Source of the DNA: an uncultured Bacilli bacterium
GTDB taxonomy: Bacteria > Bacillota_I > Bacilli_A > RF39 > UBA660
NCBI GenBank assembly: GCA_944358445.1
Contig: CALVRC010000012.1
Coordinates: 1-44,415, forward strand
Direction of reading: 5' to 3'
Length of the DNA stretch: 44,415 nt
Position 1 is the stretch's first letter. Each line of letters begins with the position of its first letter. The notes beneath the pieces were generated by a model that saw nothing but the letters and a program-made list of their open reading frames with translations, was not told the origin of the DNA and made no database searches. The position numbers were made by a program, and so were the translations under genes. Of this stretch, positions 1 through 8,341 are shown in pieces.

Positions 1-162
1 TTTCAATATTTTAGCTCACTAATTTTTATATTTAAAAATGGCCAATAAGCTTATATTTATTTGCTTTTTTGACCATTCTATGTTTTTTTCATGTTTTTAT
101 CCTGAGCATTTTTCTAATTTTGTTGTCAAAATTCTTTTTTGCGTGTCTAATTTTACACGAGA

Positions 163-210
163 AAAAACTTTATAGATTTTTTTCATGCCTTTATCTATAA
201 AGTTTTTCTT
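163..210 (+). terminator. Long hairpin with trailing T-rich tract
   Basis: A perfect 15-bp inverted repeat (163-177 with 193-207) encloses a 15-nt loop and is followed on the plus strand by a T-rich run, the shape of an intrinsic terminator. No plus-strand gene ends in 1-160, so it either serves a gene left of the window or is a structured element of another kind. A smaller CGTGT/ACACG hairpin lies just before it (142-159). Nothing else is recognisable in bases 1-243. Confidence 0.4.
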
Positions 211-243
211 TTTTTATTATTTTATTCTTTTTTACTGTTAAGT

Positions 244-270
244 GAAAAAAAAGAACTATTTCTAGTTCTA
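244..270 (-). terminator. Intrinsic terminator of the prepilin gene
   Basis: Read on the minus strand, a short stem (AGAACTA/TAGTTCT) closed by a GAAA tetraloop is followed by eight T. The stem includes the stop codon of the prepilin gene, so transcription ends directly at the end of translation. The second prepilin gene near 35.2 kb has the same arrangement. Confidence 0.75.
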
Positions 271-825
271 TTTTTTTCCAACGTATGAACCTCCTACGAA
301 GTTTGCAGCAGCATCAGCACTGTCTAATTCTACATCGCTTTCTGTTCTTGAGCAGAACATTGAATTTGAATCAAAAGTATCTGTTCCTTCTTTCATAGTA
401 GTACAGTAATATTGACCAAATTTCAATTTGTAAGCAATGATATTACCATCTGCTTGGATAGTAACATAACCACCTTGTGGCATTTCACCACTTGCTGATA
501 CGGCTTGGTTATTGATATATCCTTTACCATATCCTCCACCGGTTGCAGTTACAGTACCCCAATCTGTGGTTTGAGTACCTTTACTAGAACCTTTAGGGAA
601 GTTAACAGTAAATGGAATACCTACTGGATCACTATCTACTTGAGCTTGTGAATATGCAACTCTAACAGCATCGATAGTTCCCCATGCTTTATCGACAGCT
701 GCATTTCTTCTTGATTGTTCAATAACATTCAAAATGATTGGAGTTGTAATTAAGGCGATAATAGCTAAGATAACGATTACGGCCAATAGCTCAATCAAAG
801 TAAAACCTTTTGAATTTCTTCTCAT
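268..825 (-). CDS. Type IV prepilin-like protein (pseudopilin)
   Basis: This 185-aa protein begins with a class III signal: a short basic leader ending in Lys-Gly, then Phe-Thr-Leu-Ile-Glu and a hydrophobic helix of about 20 residues. A prepilin peptidase would cut after the Gly and methylate the Phe; the Glu at mature position 5 is present. The rest is a Gly/Ser/Thr-rich globular domain with two Cys that could form a disulfide. Such proteins build type IV pili, competence pseudopili or type II secretion pseudopili. The gene stands alone, with its own promoter and a terminator overlapping its stop, and no assembly ATPase, platform protein or peptidase is nearby. An AGGAGGTG ribosome-binding site supports the start. 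The fold class is clear; the exact role is unknown. Confidence 0.85.
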   Translation of the reverse strand: MRRNSKGFTLIELLAVIVILAIIALITTPIILNVIEQSRRNAAVDKAWGTIDAVRVAYSQAQVDSDPVGIPFTVNFPKGSSKGTQTTDWGTVTATGGGYGKGYINNQAVSASGEMPQGGYVTIQADGNIIAYKLKFGQYYCTTMKEGTDTFDSNSMFCSRTESDVELDSADAAANFVGGSYVGKK

Positions 826-857
826 CTATTTCACCTCCTCGCCACTATTCTGTTACT

Positions 858-886
858 AATATACCACATTTTTTTACATAAATCAA
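858..886 (-). promoter_or_regulatory. SigA-type promoter of the prepilin gene
   Basis: On the minus strand, TTGATT (881-886) and TATATT (858-863) are separated by exactly 17 bp, with a TG dinucleotide making the -10 an extended one. The inferred start leaves a leader of about 25 nt before an AGGAGGTG site. It lies in the gap after valS, so the prepilin is expressed separately from valS. Confidence 0.65.
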
Positions 887-895
887 TCTTTTTTG

Positions 896-3424
896 TTATT
901 TTAATTTGTCAATTATAATATCTAATTCTTGTTTTTCTTTTTTTAATGTTTCCCTTTCATTTTCAACGATATCTTTAGGTGCTTTATTTATATAATTCTG
1001 ATTTTCAAGTAATTTTTCACGTCTATTAATTGACGCTTCTAGGCGATCTTTCTCTTTATATAGATTTTCTATTTCAGCTGTTTTATTTAATGAGTTATCA
1101 TAATATAAAGTTACATTATCGCCCATAAAATTGAAAACTAAAGTGTCAAGTGATTCGTGATTTACAAGTTTTGTATTTTTTAGTAATTTATTTAAAATAG
1201 TTTCATTGTTCTTTAAAATTTCATTTGTATATTCAATATGGTTTTCTTTAATGTTGTTTTCAAGTTTTGCTTTTCTTACTTTTTTAACAAGTTCAATTAT
1301 CTCCTCCATATCTTTACTATTTTCAAAGATTTCTTCTTCATTATATTCTGGATATGTACTTAACATGATAGACTCTTCGGTGTTTGGTAGTTTGGTGTAT
1401 ATTTCTTCAGTAACATAAGGCATAAATGGATGAAGCATTTTTAAAATAGCTTTCAATACTTTAACTAGTATTGTTTTAGATGTATTATTCATGTTTATTT
1501 TAGAAAGTTCAATATACCAATCGCAGAAATCATTCCAAATAAAATTATATAAAGTCGATCCAACAATATTAAATTCATATTTTTCCATACTGTTAGTAAC
1601 ATCTTTAACAGTCTCATTTAATTTAGTTAAAATCCATTTGTCCGGCAAAGTTAAGTTATCCATAGTTTCTTCATAGTCGTTTTCAATGTTCATCAATACA
1701 AACCTTGAAGCATTCCAAAGTTTATTTATAAAGTTCCATGTTGATTTAACTTTTTCAGGATCATATTTCACATCCATGCCCGGAGCAGAAGATGTAGTTA
1801 AGAAAAATCTTAAACTATCCGCACCATATTTTTCGATCTCATCCATTGGGTCTACTCCATTACCTAAAGATTTACTCATTTTACGTCCTAAATTATCACG
1901 TACTAATCCATGAATTAAGCAATCTTTGAATGGTCTTTGACCAGTAAATTCTAGTCCTTGAAATATCATACGACTAACCCAGAAGAAAATAATATCAAAT
2001 CCAGCAATTATAACATCGTTTGGATAATATCTTTTATATAGTTCGGTATCATCAGGCCATCCCATGGTACTAAATGGCCAGAGCGCTGATGAGAACCAAG
2101 TATCTAAAGTATCTGGGTCCCTAGTCCATCCATCTTCTTTTGGTGCTTCCGTACCAACATATACTTCATCATCCTTATACCATGCTGGAATACGATGTCC
2201 CCACCACAATTGTCTAGATATACACCAGTCATGAGAAATTTCTAACCAGTGATTTAAGGTCTTTTCAAATCTTTCTGGGAAGAAGTTTACTTTAGTATTT
2301 TGATTATGTTGATTTTTTAAAGCATTTTTGGCTAGAACATCCATTTTAACAAACCATTGCTTAGATAAATATGGTTCAACAATGGCATCACTTCTTTCAG
2401 AATGTCCAACTGAGTGAGTGATTTTTTCAATACCTAGTAATAAACCTTGCTCTTTTAAATCTTCAACAAGTTTTTCACGGCATTCAAATCTATTGAGCCC
2501 TTGATATTTGCCTGTTTTTTCATTCATTGTGGCATCGGGATTCATAATAACGATTTTTTCTAAGCCGTGTCTTTGTCCTACTTCAAAGTCATTTGGGTCA
2601 TGAGCTGGAGTTATTTTTACACATCCAGTTCCTTTCTCAACATCAGCGTGTTCGTCAGCAATAATTGGAATTTTTTTACCAACAATTGGTAGAATAACAT
2701 TTTGTCCAATTAGGTGTTTATACCTTTTATCATTTGGGTTAACAGCAACAGCGGTATCACCAAATAAAGTTTCAGGACGCGTTGTCGCAACATCTAAGTA
2801 TTCGTCAGTTCCGGCGATATAATATTTTAGGTGGTAAAAAGCACCTTCCTCATCTTTATAAATTACTTCTTCATTAGATAAAGCGGTTAATTGAACTGGA
2901 TCCCAATTGATTATTCGCTCACCTCTATAGATTAATCCTTTATTATATAAATCAACAAATACTTTTCTTACGGCTTTAGATAAACCATCATCTAAAGTAA
3001 ATCTTTCTTTTGTGTAGTCTAAAGCAAGACCTAATTTAGCCCACTGATTATGAATGTTTTCGGCGTACTCATCTTTCCAGGCCCAAGCTGCTTTTAACCA
3101 CTCTTCTCTATCCATACTTCTTGGGTCAATTCCTTCCTCTCTTAATCTTTTATCGACTTTAGCTTGAGTGGCTATACCAGCGTGATCCATACCTGGAACC
3201 CATAATGTATCAAAACCTTTTAGTTTTTTATATCTTATTAATATATCTTGAAGTCCAGTATCCCAAGCATGACCTATGTGAAGTTTACCGGTTACATTTG
3301 GTGGTGGAATTACAATGGCATATGGTTTTTTGTTGATATCTCCAGCAGTAAAATATCCTTTGTTTTTCCAATTTTCGTATTTGCCTTTTTCTACTTTTTT
3401 ATGGTCGTATTTTTTATCTATCAT
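896..3424 (-). CDS. valS: Valyl-tRNA synthetase
   Basis: Class I aminoacyl-tRNA synthetase that charges tRNA-Val in the cytoplasm. The HIGH signature (KLHIGH, about residues 47-52) and the KMSKS signature ([11 protein letters not shown]) frame the Rossmann catalytic core. The connective editing domain carries the [13 protein letters not shown] segment, and a C-terminal coiled coil of about 60 residues closes the protein, as is typical of ValRS. An upstream ATG at 3442 is possible, but AAAGGATTG lies at the right distance before the ATG at 3424, which gives an 842-aa protein of normal size. The start overlaps the end of the decayed HD-domain gene. Both lie behind the T-box leader at about 4150-4371, so expression should rise when uncharged tRNA-Val accumulates. 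Confidence 0.97.
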   Translation of the reverse strand: MIDKKYDHKKVEKGKYENWKNKGYFTAGDINKKPYAIVIPPPNVTGKLHIGHAWDTGLQDILIRYKKLKGFDTLWVPGMDHAGIATQAKVDKRLREEGIDPRSMDREEWLKAAWAWKDEYAENIHNQWAKLGLALDYTKERFTLDDGLSKAVRKVFVDLYNKGLIYRGERIINWDPVQLTALSNEEVIYKDEEGAFYHLKYYIAGTDEYLDVATTRPETLFGDTAVAVNPNDKRYKHLIGQNVILPIVGKKIPIIADEHADVEKGTGCVKITPAHDPNDFEVGQRHGLEKIVIMNPDATMNEKTGKYQGLNRFECREKLVEDLKEQGLLLGIEKITHSVGHSERSDAIVEPYLSKQWFVKMDVLAKNALKNQHNQNTKVNFFPERFEKTLNHWLEISHDWCISRQLWWGHRIPAWYKDDEVYVGTEAPKEDGWTRDPDTLDTWFSSALWPFSTMGWPDDTELYKRYYPNDVIIAGFDIIFFWVSRMIFQGLEFTGQRPFKDCLIHGLVRDNLGRKMSKSLGNGVDPMDEIEKYGADSLRFFLTTSSAPGMDVKYDPEKVKSTWNFINKLWNASRFVLMNIENDYEETMDNLTLPDKWILTKLNETVKDVTNSMEKYEFNIVGSTLYNFIWNDFCDWYIELSKINMNNTSKTILVKVLKAILKMLHPFMPYVTEEIYTKLPNTEESIMLSTYPEYNEEEIFENSKDMEEIIELVKKVRKAKLENNIKENHIEYTNEILKNNETILNKLLKNTKLVNHESLDTLVFNFMGDNVTLYYDNSLNKTAEIENLYKEKDRLEASINRREKLLENQNYINKAPKDIVENERETLKKEKQELDIIIDKLK

Positions 3425-4127
3425 ACTTATCAATCCTTTCATCTATATATTTCAAAGTTTCCACATATACCTGCTCATATATATGTTTGTATTGTAATTT
3501 ATCATAAAACTTGGTTAAATTTTCTTTAAATTCTTTTAAACATTCATTATAATTTATATCAAATACAAAAGAGAATTTTGTGATAATGTAATCATTTGGT
3601 TTTTTACATAGATGAATATCTACAAGCTGATGTTTTTTTCACACATTCTAATACTTCTTTAGTGATTGGTTCACCAGTTTCTTTTAACCTCATGTCGTTA
3701 CAATATCCAAATAAAAATAATATATCCATTTTATCGGCATCCCTAATTAATTTGGCATGCATTAATTTTCTTTTATCTTCTGTTTAACTTATTGTGGTTT
3801 TTAATGGCAAATTTTATAATATCATAATATTTTTGAGGAATATTAAATTTTTCTATTTCTTTATTTTCAAATAAAAGTTTAATACCCAAATCTGCATGGT
3901 CTATTATACTATCTTTCATTGTATGATATTGCTTTATTTGTATAAATCTACCAATCGTTAAGTAATCCTATAATTTTAACTATTTCAATATCTTCCTTAG
4001 AAAATTTTAACTTTCTAGCATATTTTTCACTAAGTTTCATGACTCGGTATGAATGATTATATTTTGCCTTAATGGTTTCATCTTTCATATCAAAGTTATA
4101 AACATATTTCTCAAAAGTTTCTATCAT
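3414..4127 (-). pseudogene. HD-domain hydrolase, frameshifted remnant
   Basis: The protein starts at 4127 behind a GAGGTGG ribosome-binding site and reads as an HD-domain phosphohydrolase: a His in NHSYRV, then helices leading to LLND where HD proteins have LLHD. Immediately after, the frame is lost. The continuation (GRFIQIKQYHTMKDS, then a DHADLG segment) is in another frame. A further shift near 3783 leads into HAKLIRDADKMD, and another near 3625 leads into a C-terminal part that ends inside the start of valS. So there are at least three frameshifts plus loss of the catalytic His (Asn instead). The whole coding length, about 237 codons, can still be traced. It was probably co-transcribed with valS under the T-box, and today it is only spacer between leader and valS. 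Confidence 0.8.
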
Positions 4128-4149
4128 ATTAACATCCACCTCTTTATAA

Positions 4150-4371
4150 ACAAAAAAACTTATAAATTTAAGGACGTTTTGCACGTGGTACCACCTTAAT
4201 TTATAAGTATTACTTACCTTGATTAGTTTAACGCACTTCTACGTATTTTCCTACTATTATTTCAAAAAATCAGCTTGGTCAAGCTACCTTCAATACTATC
4301 TAATATTAGTTTACATCAACCACTAACTTTCTTTAAATAGATGAGTATTTACTCCTCTTGGTCTTGGCTTT
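4150..4371 (-). promoter_or_regulatory. T-box leader, probably tRNA-Val responsive
   Basis: The minus strand carries the conserved T-box core AGGTGGTACCACG (4184-4196). It is followed by a competing terminator in which the arm at about 4158-4176 pairs with sequence before the T-box and is trailed by seven T (4152-4158). Upstream, a GGTTGATGTAAA loop on a TTAGT/ACTAA stem resembles the distal loop of T-box Stem I. In the 3' side of Stem I, GAAG-GUA-GC at about 4283-4291 offers a GUA (Val) specifier. The specifier assignment is inferred from position and from valS downstream. Uncharged tRNA-Val would favour the antiterminator and read-through into the HD pseudogene and valS. Confidence 0.82.
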
Positions 4372-4378
4372 GTTATTT

Positions 4379-4407
4379 ATTATACACATATTTTTAAATT
4401 ATTACAA
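4379..4407 (-). promoter_or_regulatory. SigA-type promoter of the T-box/valS transcript
   Basis: TTGTAA (4402-4407) and a consensus TATAAT (4379-4384) are 17 bp apart on the minus strand, starting the transcript near 4371, just before the T-box leader. The -35 box overlaps the last codon and stop of the upstream zinc-ribbon protein gene. Confidence 0.75.
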
Positions 4408-5139
4408 TAGTTTTGTTCCGCAAAGGAAACATGTAGTAGCTGTTGGAGATAATTTGGTTCCGCATTTTGGGCATACTTTTGGTTTACTCTTATCTACAAT
4501 GATTGGTTTTTCTTCAGGTTTTGTTTCTTGTATTTTTGCTTCAATGACAGTTTCTTGTCTTTCGTCTGGCTCTAAGGCATTATTTGAAAAGACATTATCA
4601 TTGTTTTCTGCAGCATAAATATTTATTTGTGGTTCTTCATTTACTGTATTTTGAATTTGATTATATGATTCAGGATTAATTACAACTTCATTTGGTGATT
4701 GATTATTAGTGTAATTAGTTTGTTTATCACTTTCGTTTTCAAAAAGTGCATTTTGGTTACTTATAAATTCTTCAGTTTCATCATACATATGAAGCATATA
4801 TTTTGGATGTTTAAATACTAATTCAGGAAATTTATACATTGGAAAAACTACATACCAAACAGCATCGCGTGGGTCCATTTTATATGCTTTTAATAATTCG
4901 GCTATTATTATTTTATACCAATATAGATTATAAAATGGAATTAAAGTTTTATAAAAAATGTTTTTTTTCAAATCTAATATATCAACTAAAATAAGTCTAT
5001 TATAAAATGGTACATAAGCTTTCCATGCTGGTATTTTCATTTCTTTAAATAATTTTCCTAAACAAATTTTTACGGTTATAAAAACAATAAAAAGTACTAT
5101 AAATAGCAATAAAAAATATTTCCCTGTTCCCTCAAACAT
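4402..5139 (-). CDS. Membrane protein with C-terminal zinc ribbon (DUF5684-like)
   Basis: 245 aa. A hydrophobic segment at residues 8-27 is followed by a motif-rich block (IPAWKAYVPFYNRLILVDI, then LIPFYNLYWYKIII) with the spacing seen in DUF5684-like membrane proteins. A low-complexity acidic/Asn-rich linker covers about residues 130-215. The end is a two-CxxC zinc ribbon (CPKCG ... CFLCG). Ribbon-plus-membrane architecture suggests a sensor or scaffold at the membrane, but no biochemical role is known to me. A GGAGGC site precedes the ATG, and an extended -10 lies at 5162-5170, so the gene can be transcribed apart from the MBL gene upstream. The family assignment is tentative. Confidence 0.7.
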   Translation of the reverse strand: MFEGTGKYFLLLFIVLFIVFITVKICLGKLFKEMKIPAWKAYVPFYNRLILVDILDLKKNIFYKTLIPFYNLYWYKIIIAELLKAYKMDPRDAVWYVVFPMYKFPELVFKHPKYMLHMYDETEEFISNQNALFENESDKQTNYTNNQSPNEVVINPESYNQIQNTVNEEPQINIYAAENNDNVFSNNALEPDERQETVIEAKIQETKPEEKPIIVDKSKPKVCPKCGTKLSPTATTCFLCGTKLL

Positions 5140-5161
5140 TTTTTAGCCTCCTTTTATTATA

Positions 5162-5170
5162 ATTATAGCA
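5162..5170 (-). promoter_or_regulatory. Extended -10 promoter for the zinc-ribbon membrane protein
   Basis: TGCTATAAT on the minus strand, about 25 bp before the start codon. The -35 region is weak (TTTTTA), which fits an extended -10 promoter. It lies in the gap after the MBL-fold gene. Confidence 0.5.
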
Positions 5171-5178
5171 TAACATTT

Positions 5179-5688
5179 TTAGTTTAAAAAGTAGTTATTT
5201 TCTTTTTCGTGTTTTAATGTTGTTTCTTCACCATGGCCTGGATATATTTTAATATCATTTGGATAGGTTTTTATTTTATCTATACTTTTTTTCATTTCTT
5301 CGTTATTTCCACCTGGAAGGTCTGTTCTACCAACGGTTTCTTTGAATAGGAAATCACCAGTAAACATTATTTTTTCGTTTTTAAAATAGTATGTGACACT
5401 ATCCATAGTATGTCCTTTAGTGAATATTACTTCAAACTCAAATGGATTAAGTTTGTATGTTTGTTCTTGTGGATTTTTTAATATTAAGTTTTCTTTAAAA
5501 TGATTAAGTGCGCCTATGTGATCTGGGTGATAATGAGTTATTAATATTTTGATAATCTCTTTATTTTTAATTGTTTCAGCTATTTTTTCATAATCATCTC
5601 CTGGGTCTATGATTATTACTTTACCATCTTTTTCTAAAATATAACAGTTGGTTTCTAAATAGCCAACTTTTAATGTTTTTATATTCAT
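5179..5688 (-). CDS. MBL-fold metallo-hydrolase, glyoxalase II-like
   Basis: Metallo-beta-lactamase fold hydrolase of 169 aa, shorter than the usual 200-210. The zinc-binding HYHPDH motif is present, with a later His in KGHTMDS, an Asp in FTGDFLF, and a C-terminal His in YPGHGEET, so the two-metal site is complete. The subfamily resembles YqgX/GloB-like thioester hydrolases, but the substrate cannot be read from sequence. The start codon overlaps the stop of the small upstream gene as ATGA, so the two are translationally coupled within the rnhB-containing operon. Confidence 0.85.
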   Translation of the reverse strand: MNIKTLKVGYLETNCYILEKDGKVIIIDPGDDYEKIAETIKNKEIIKILITHYHPDHIGALNHFKENLILKNPQEQTYKLNPFEFEVIFTKGHTMDSVTYYFKNEKIMFTGDFLFKETVGRTDLPGGNNEEMKKSIDKIKTYPNDIKIYPGHGEETTLKHEKENNYFLN

Positions 5689-5906
5689 TTTAATCTATTC
5701 ATTTTGGTTATGGTATTTCTTAGTTCACCATTATCTATATTTATTTTATTATTTTGATCTGATGGTTTAGCTTTAATATTATCTTCTTCTTTTATTTTTA
5801 TATCAGTTGGATGAAGTTTTGATCTTAATTCTTTTGGGGTTTGGTTAAATCCTCTTTTGACCATACCTTGCAAAACTTGATTTTTATTATTTTCATTTAT
5901 TATCAT
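5685..5906 (-). CDS. Small hypothetical protein, 73 aa
   Basis: A short, hydrophilic, Asn/Lys-rich protein with no membrane segment and no family that I recognise. The chosen start (5906) has AGAAAGGAAAT at the right distance, overlapping the rnhB stop; an upstream in-frame ATG at 5933 lies inside rnhB. It ends with an ATGA overlap onto the MBL-fold gene. The tight coupling on both sides supports that it is translated. Confidence 0.6.
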   Translation of the reverse strand: MIINENNKNQVLQGMVKRGFNQTPKELRSKLHPTDIKIKEEDNIKAKPSDQNNKINIDNGELRNTITKMNRLK

Positions 5907-5919
5907 ATTGATTTCCTTT

Positions 5920-6540
5920 CTAACACTTTCCATTTTCTATATAGTTTTTTACTGGTCCATAAGTTTTTCTATATCCTTTTATTAATCCATATTTATTAAT
6001 GGCTTCTAGGTGTTTTTTTGTTGGATATCCTTTATGGTTTTTGAAACCATATTCGGGATGTTTTTCATCTATTTTATATAATAATCTATCTCTTGTTACT
6101 TTAGCTATTACACTAGCTGCGGCAATTGACATACTTTTAGCATCACCTTTTATAATTGGTATGACTGGAATATCAATATCTATTGGCATGGCGTCTGATA
6201 AAACGTATTCTAATGGTATTTTCTTTTGAACTTCTTTGATTGCTGATATCATGGCTTTACGGCTAGCTTCATAAATGTTTATTTTATCTATTTCTTCTGC
6301 TTCAATTATTCCAATACCATAGATTGTATTTTCTATAATATAATCATAAAATAAATTTCGTTTTTTTTCGCTTAGTTTTTTGGAATCGTTTAGTCCTTCT
6401 AATTCAAAGTCTTTTGGTAAAACTACACAAGCAGCGACAACTGGACCATATAAGGGGCCTCTTCCTGCTTCATCAGTTCCACCTATGATATTTATTCCTT
6501 TAGAATAAAGTTCTTTTTCATATTGCCATAAATCCATCAT
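5920..6540 (-). CDS. rnhB: Ribonuclease HII
   Basis: Endonuclease that cuts the RNA strand of RNA-DNA hybrids and removes misincorporated ribonucleotides from DNA. The family signature GTDEAGRGPLYGPVVAACV supplies the first Asp-Glu pair. Further catalytic acids are in the SDAMP segment and in KGDAKSMSIAAASVIAKVTRD. The 206-aa length is normal. It follows the ProX-like gene by 17 bp in a compact minus-strand operon, and its last codons contain the ribosome-binding site of the next small gene. Confidence 0.96.
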   Translation of the reverse strand: MMDLWQYEKELYSKGINIIGGTDEAGRGPLYGPVVAACVVLPKDFELEGLNDSKKLSEKKRNLFYDYIIENTIYGIGIIEAEEIDKINIYEASRKAMISAIKEVQKKIPLEYVLSDAMPIDIDIPVIPIIKGDAKSMSIAAASVIAKVTRDRLLYKIDEKHPEYGFKNHKGYPTKKHLEAINKYGLIKGYRKTYGPVKNYIENGKC

Positions 6541-6557
6541 TTTCGCCTACTTTCTTT

Positions 6558-7034
6558 TTACAATTCTATAATTTGGTATTTATAATTTAAATTATCTAAA
6601 AATTTGAACATATCATCTATTGTTATAAAAACGGTAGCGGTGTTTTCATTTGGATGAAATGTTATGATTTTTTCATTTAAGAGTGCTTTATCAATATATA
6701 CTTTAATGTCTTTTTCTTTATTATTGATGAGTCCAAATAGGGAAACAATACCAGGCTTTAGCTGCATTTTATTTTTAAGAGCCTCTTCATTGGCAAAGTG
6801 CAGCCTATCTTCGGTTATTTCTCCTAATGATTTCAAGTCAACTTTCTTGTTATCATCAAGAATGACTAGATAAAATTTACGGTCTTTTTTCCCGGCTAAA
6901 AATAATGTTTTGGAAAGAACTCCTTCATGGCCTTCGACATATTTATCGGCAAGTTCAGTGGTGTATGCGGGAGGATGATTGACGATTTTATAATTAATGT
7001 TCATGTTTTTTAATGTTTCTAATACATTCTTCAT
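6558..7034 (-). CDS. YbaK/ProX-type aminoacyl-tRNA deacylase
   Basis: 158 aa of the YbaK/aminoacyl-tRNA synthetase-associated domain, a trans-editing enzyme that hydrolyses mischarged tRNA (typically Ala-tRNA-Pro for ProX). Recognisable features are an N-terminal NHPPAYTT, then SKTLFLAGKKDRKFYLVILDD with the conserved Lys-Thr-Leu, and KPGIVSLFGLIN. The start at 7034 is preceded by TAGGTG; an upstream ATG at 7058 lies inside the preceding gene. It sits between a YqeG-like phosphatase and rnhB with almost no spacing. Which mischarged tRNA it clears is inferred from the family. Confidence 0.88.
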   Translation of the reverse strand: MKNVLETLKNMNINYKIVNHPPAYTTELADKYVEGHEGVLSKTLFLAGKKDRKFYLVILDDNKKVDLKSLGEITEDRLHFANEEALKNKMQLKPGIVSLFGLINNKEKDIKVYIDKALLNEKIITFHPNENTATVFITIDDMFKFLDNLNYKYQIIEL

Positions 7035-7038
7035 ATTT

Positions 7039-7581
7039 TCACCTATAATACTTTCCATAAATAAATTTATTCTTTTTTTCTAGTTTTTGTAGCATATTTT
7101 TTTGTAATTTTTGTGCTAATCCAGTTTTTATATTATTTTCATTTGATAATTGGTCAACTAATATTGCTTTAATTCCATATTTTTTTGCCCCTATAATATC
7201 TGAGAGCATTTGGTCTCCAATAGCAGCACTATTTTCTTTTTTTGAATTTATTTTTTTTAAGGCGTTATCATATGCTTCTTTGGTTGGTTTTCCAGCATTT
7301 GAAATTGATAGAATATTTAATTTTTCTGATATTGGTTTGACTCTTTCTTCATGATTATTGGAAAAAAGTAGTATCTTAAAATTTTGTTTTTTTAAGGTTT
7401 CAAATAATTCAACAGTTTCTTTTGGAATATTTAAATCATCAACGTAAGTAATAGTGTTATCAACATCAAAAAGTAATGTGGTTATTTTTTTATTTTTTAG
7501 ATTATCATAATCGATTTCATAAATGTTTTTATAATAACTATCAGGAATAATAGCGTTTATTTCTTTTTTTGAACCCAACAT
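7039..7581 (-). CDS. YqeG-like HAD-IIIA phosphatase
   Basis: HAD superfamily protein with motif I LLFDVDNTIT (nucleophile Asp plus the second Asp), a Ser/Asn in LLFSNNHEE for motif II, a Lys near KPTKEAY, and motif IV in AIGDQMLSDIIGAKKYG. This fits the YqeG family of small Bacilli phosphatases with unclear substrate. Two starts are possible. The ATG at 7626 would add a hydrophobic 15-residue extension and has no ribosome-binding site. The ATG at 7581 aligns with the usual YqeG N-terminus, though its own site is weak. The gene follows the YtxH-operon terminator and heads the rnhB operon. Confidence 0.85.
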   Translation of the reverse strand: MLGSKKEINAIIPDSYYKNIYEIDYDNLKNKKITTLLFDVDNTITYVDDLNIPKETVELFETLKKQNFKILLFSNNHEERVKPISEKLNILSISNAGKPTKEAYDNALKKINSKKENSAAIGDQMLSDIIGAKKYGIKAILVDQLSNENNIKTGLAQKLQKNMLQKLEKKNKFIYGKYYR

Positions 7582-7632
7582 CACTTTAATAAATGTTAAT
7601 AACATTAATATATGTTTTTTTTTCATATATAT

Positions 7633-7658
7633 TAAAAATAATCACCGAAGTGACTATT
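7633..7658 (-). terminator. Terminator of the YtxH operon
   Basis: A 9-bp stem (7637-7645 with 7650-7658) closed by a UUCG tetraloop on the minus strand, followed by a short T-rich tail. It includes the stop codon of the YtxH-like gene. Confidence 0.65.
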
Positions 7659-8064
7659 TTGTTTCCTTTTCTAATTTATTAATTACATTTTTAGAAACTT
7701 CGATTACTTTCTTCTTGATAGCGTTTGCTGATTTTTCAATAACTGGTGTTCCTTTTTCGATGGCATAATCAACTAATTCTTCAGCAGCATCCTGAAGCTT
7801 TTTAGCTTGTTTTTTTGCTTCAGACAAAACCGTTTCTTTATCTAATTCAGCTATTCCTGCTTTTAATTCTTCAATTTTGTTTAAGGCTGTTTCTCTAACT
7901 TCGTCCATTTCAATATTTTTTACTTTATTTACTAAGTCATCAAACATTCTTTTTAAATCTTCTCTTGTTTCTGAGCCCTTTTTAGGGGCAAATAATAATC
8001 CTAATGCTGCTCCTACTCCAGCTCCTAACACAAATTTTCCAACACCATTACTTTTCTTCGTCAT
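7654..8064 (-). CDS. YtxH-like envelope/stress protein
   Basis: 136 aa with a short N-terminal Gly-rich hydrophobic segment (GVGKFVLGAGVGAALGLLFA) followed directly by PKKGSETRE, the hallmark of the YtxH/gas-vesicle-like family, and then a long amphipathic helical tail with Lys/Glu heptads. Members are linked to general stress in Bacillus; molecular function is unknown. The start at 8064 follows AGAAAGGA and overlaps the DUF948-like gene by 17 bp. The pairing DUF948-YtxH is common in Firmicutes. A terminator overlaps its stop. Confidence 0.85.
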   Translation of the reverse strand: MTKKSNGVGKFVLGAGVGAALGLLFAPKKGSETREDLKRMFDDLVNKVKNIEMDEVRETALNKIEELKAGIAELDKETVLSEAKKQAKKLQDAAEELVDYAIEKGTPVIEKSANAIKKKVIEVSKNVINKLEKETK

Positions 8065-8341
8065 TTTCACATTCCTTCTTTCTATTAAATAATTTACCAA
8101 TCGCATTAGATAAAACTACAATGATTTTATCACTAAATCCAACAACGGCATCAGTAGTATTATCAATAATACTAAATAGTCCATTTAATTTTTGGGATTT
8201 TTGGCTAACATCATCAACAAGTTTATCTACTTTATCTAATGTTTTGATAGCATTGATAACTAAAATTATTAAAGCAATTACTAAGACAATTAATAATATG
8301 TAAAATAACATATATAATAAATCAGCAAAACTAATAATCAT
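8048..8341 (-). CDS. DUF948-like membrane protein
   Basis: 97 aa. A single N-terminal membrane segment (residues about 8-32, very rich in Ile/Leu/Val) is followed by a helix with the KTLDKVDKLVDDV pattern typical of DUF948 proteins and a charged tail. The start overlaps the stop of the upstream gene (TAATG) behind AAAGGGGA, and the end overlaps the YtxH-like gene. It is probably an envelope-associated partner of the YtxH-like protein; no activity can be assigned. Confidence 0.75.
   Translation of the reverse strand: MIISFADLLYMLFYILLIVLVIALIILVINAIKTLDKVDKLVDDVSQKSQKLNGLFSIIDNTTDAVVGFSDKIIVVLSNAIGKLFNRKKECENDEEK

Noticed and set aside
163-207. Left-end hairpin as an RNA gene
   Set aside because: A T-rich tail makes a terminator more likely, and no promoter at a suitable distance was found in the 160 bases available.
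3596-3787. 63-codon plus-strand ORF
   Set aside because: It lies antisense to the decayed HD-domain gene, whose codons explain the sequence better; no ribosome-binding site.
4128-4184. Upstream extension of the HD-domain protein (start at 4184)
   Set aside because: These codons belong to the T-box terminator; the ribosome-binding site GAGGTGG sets the start at 4127.
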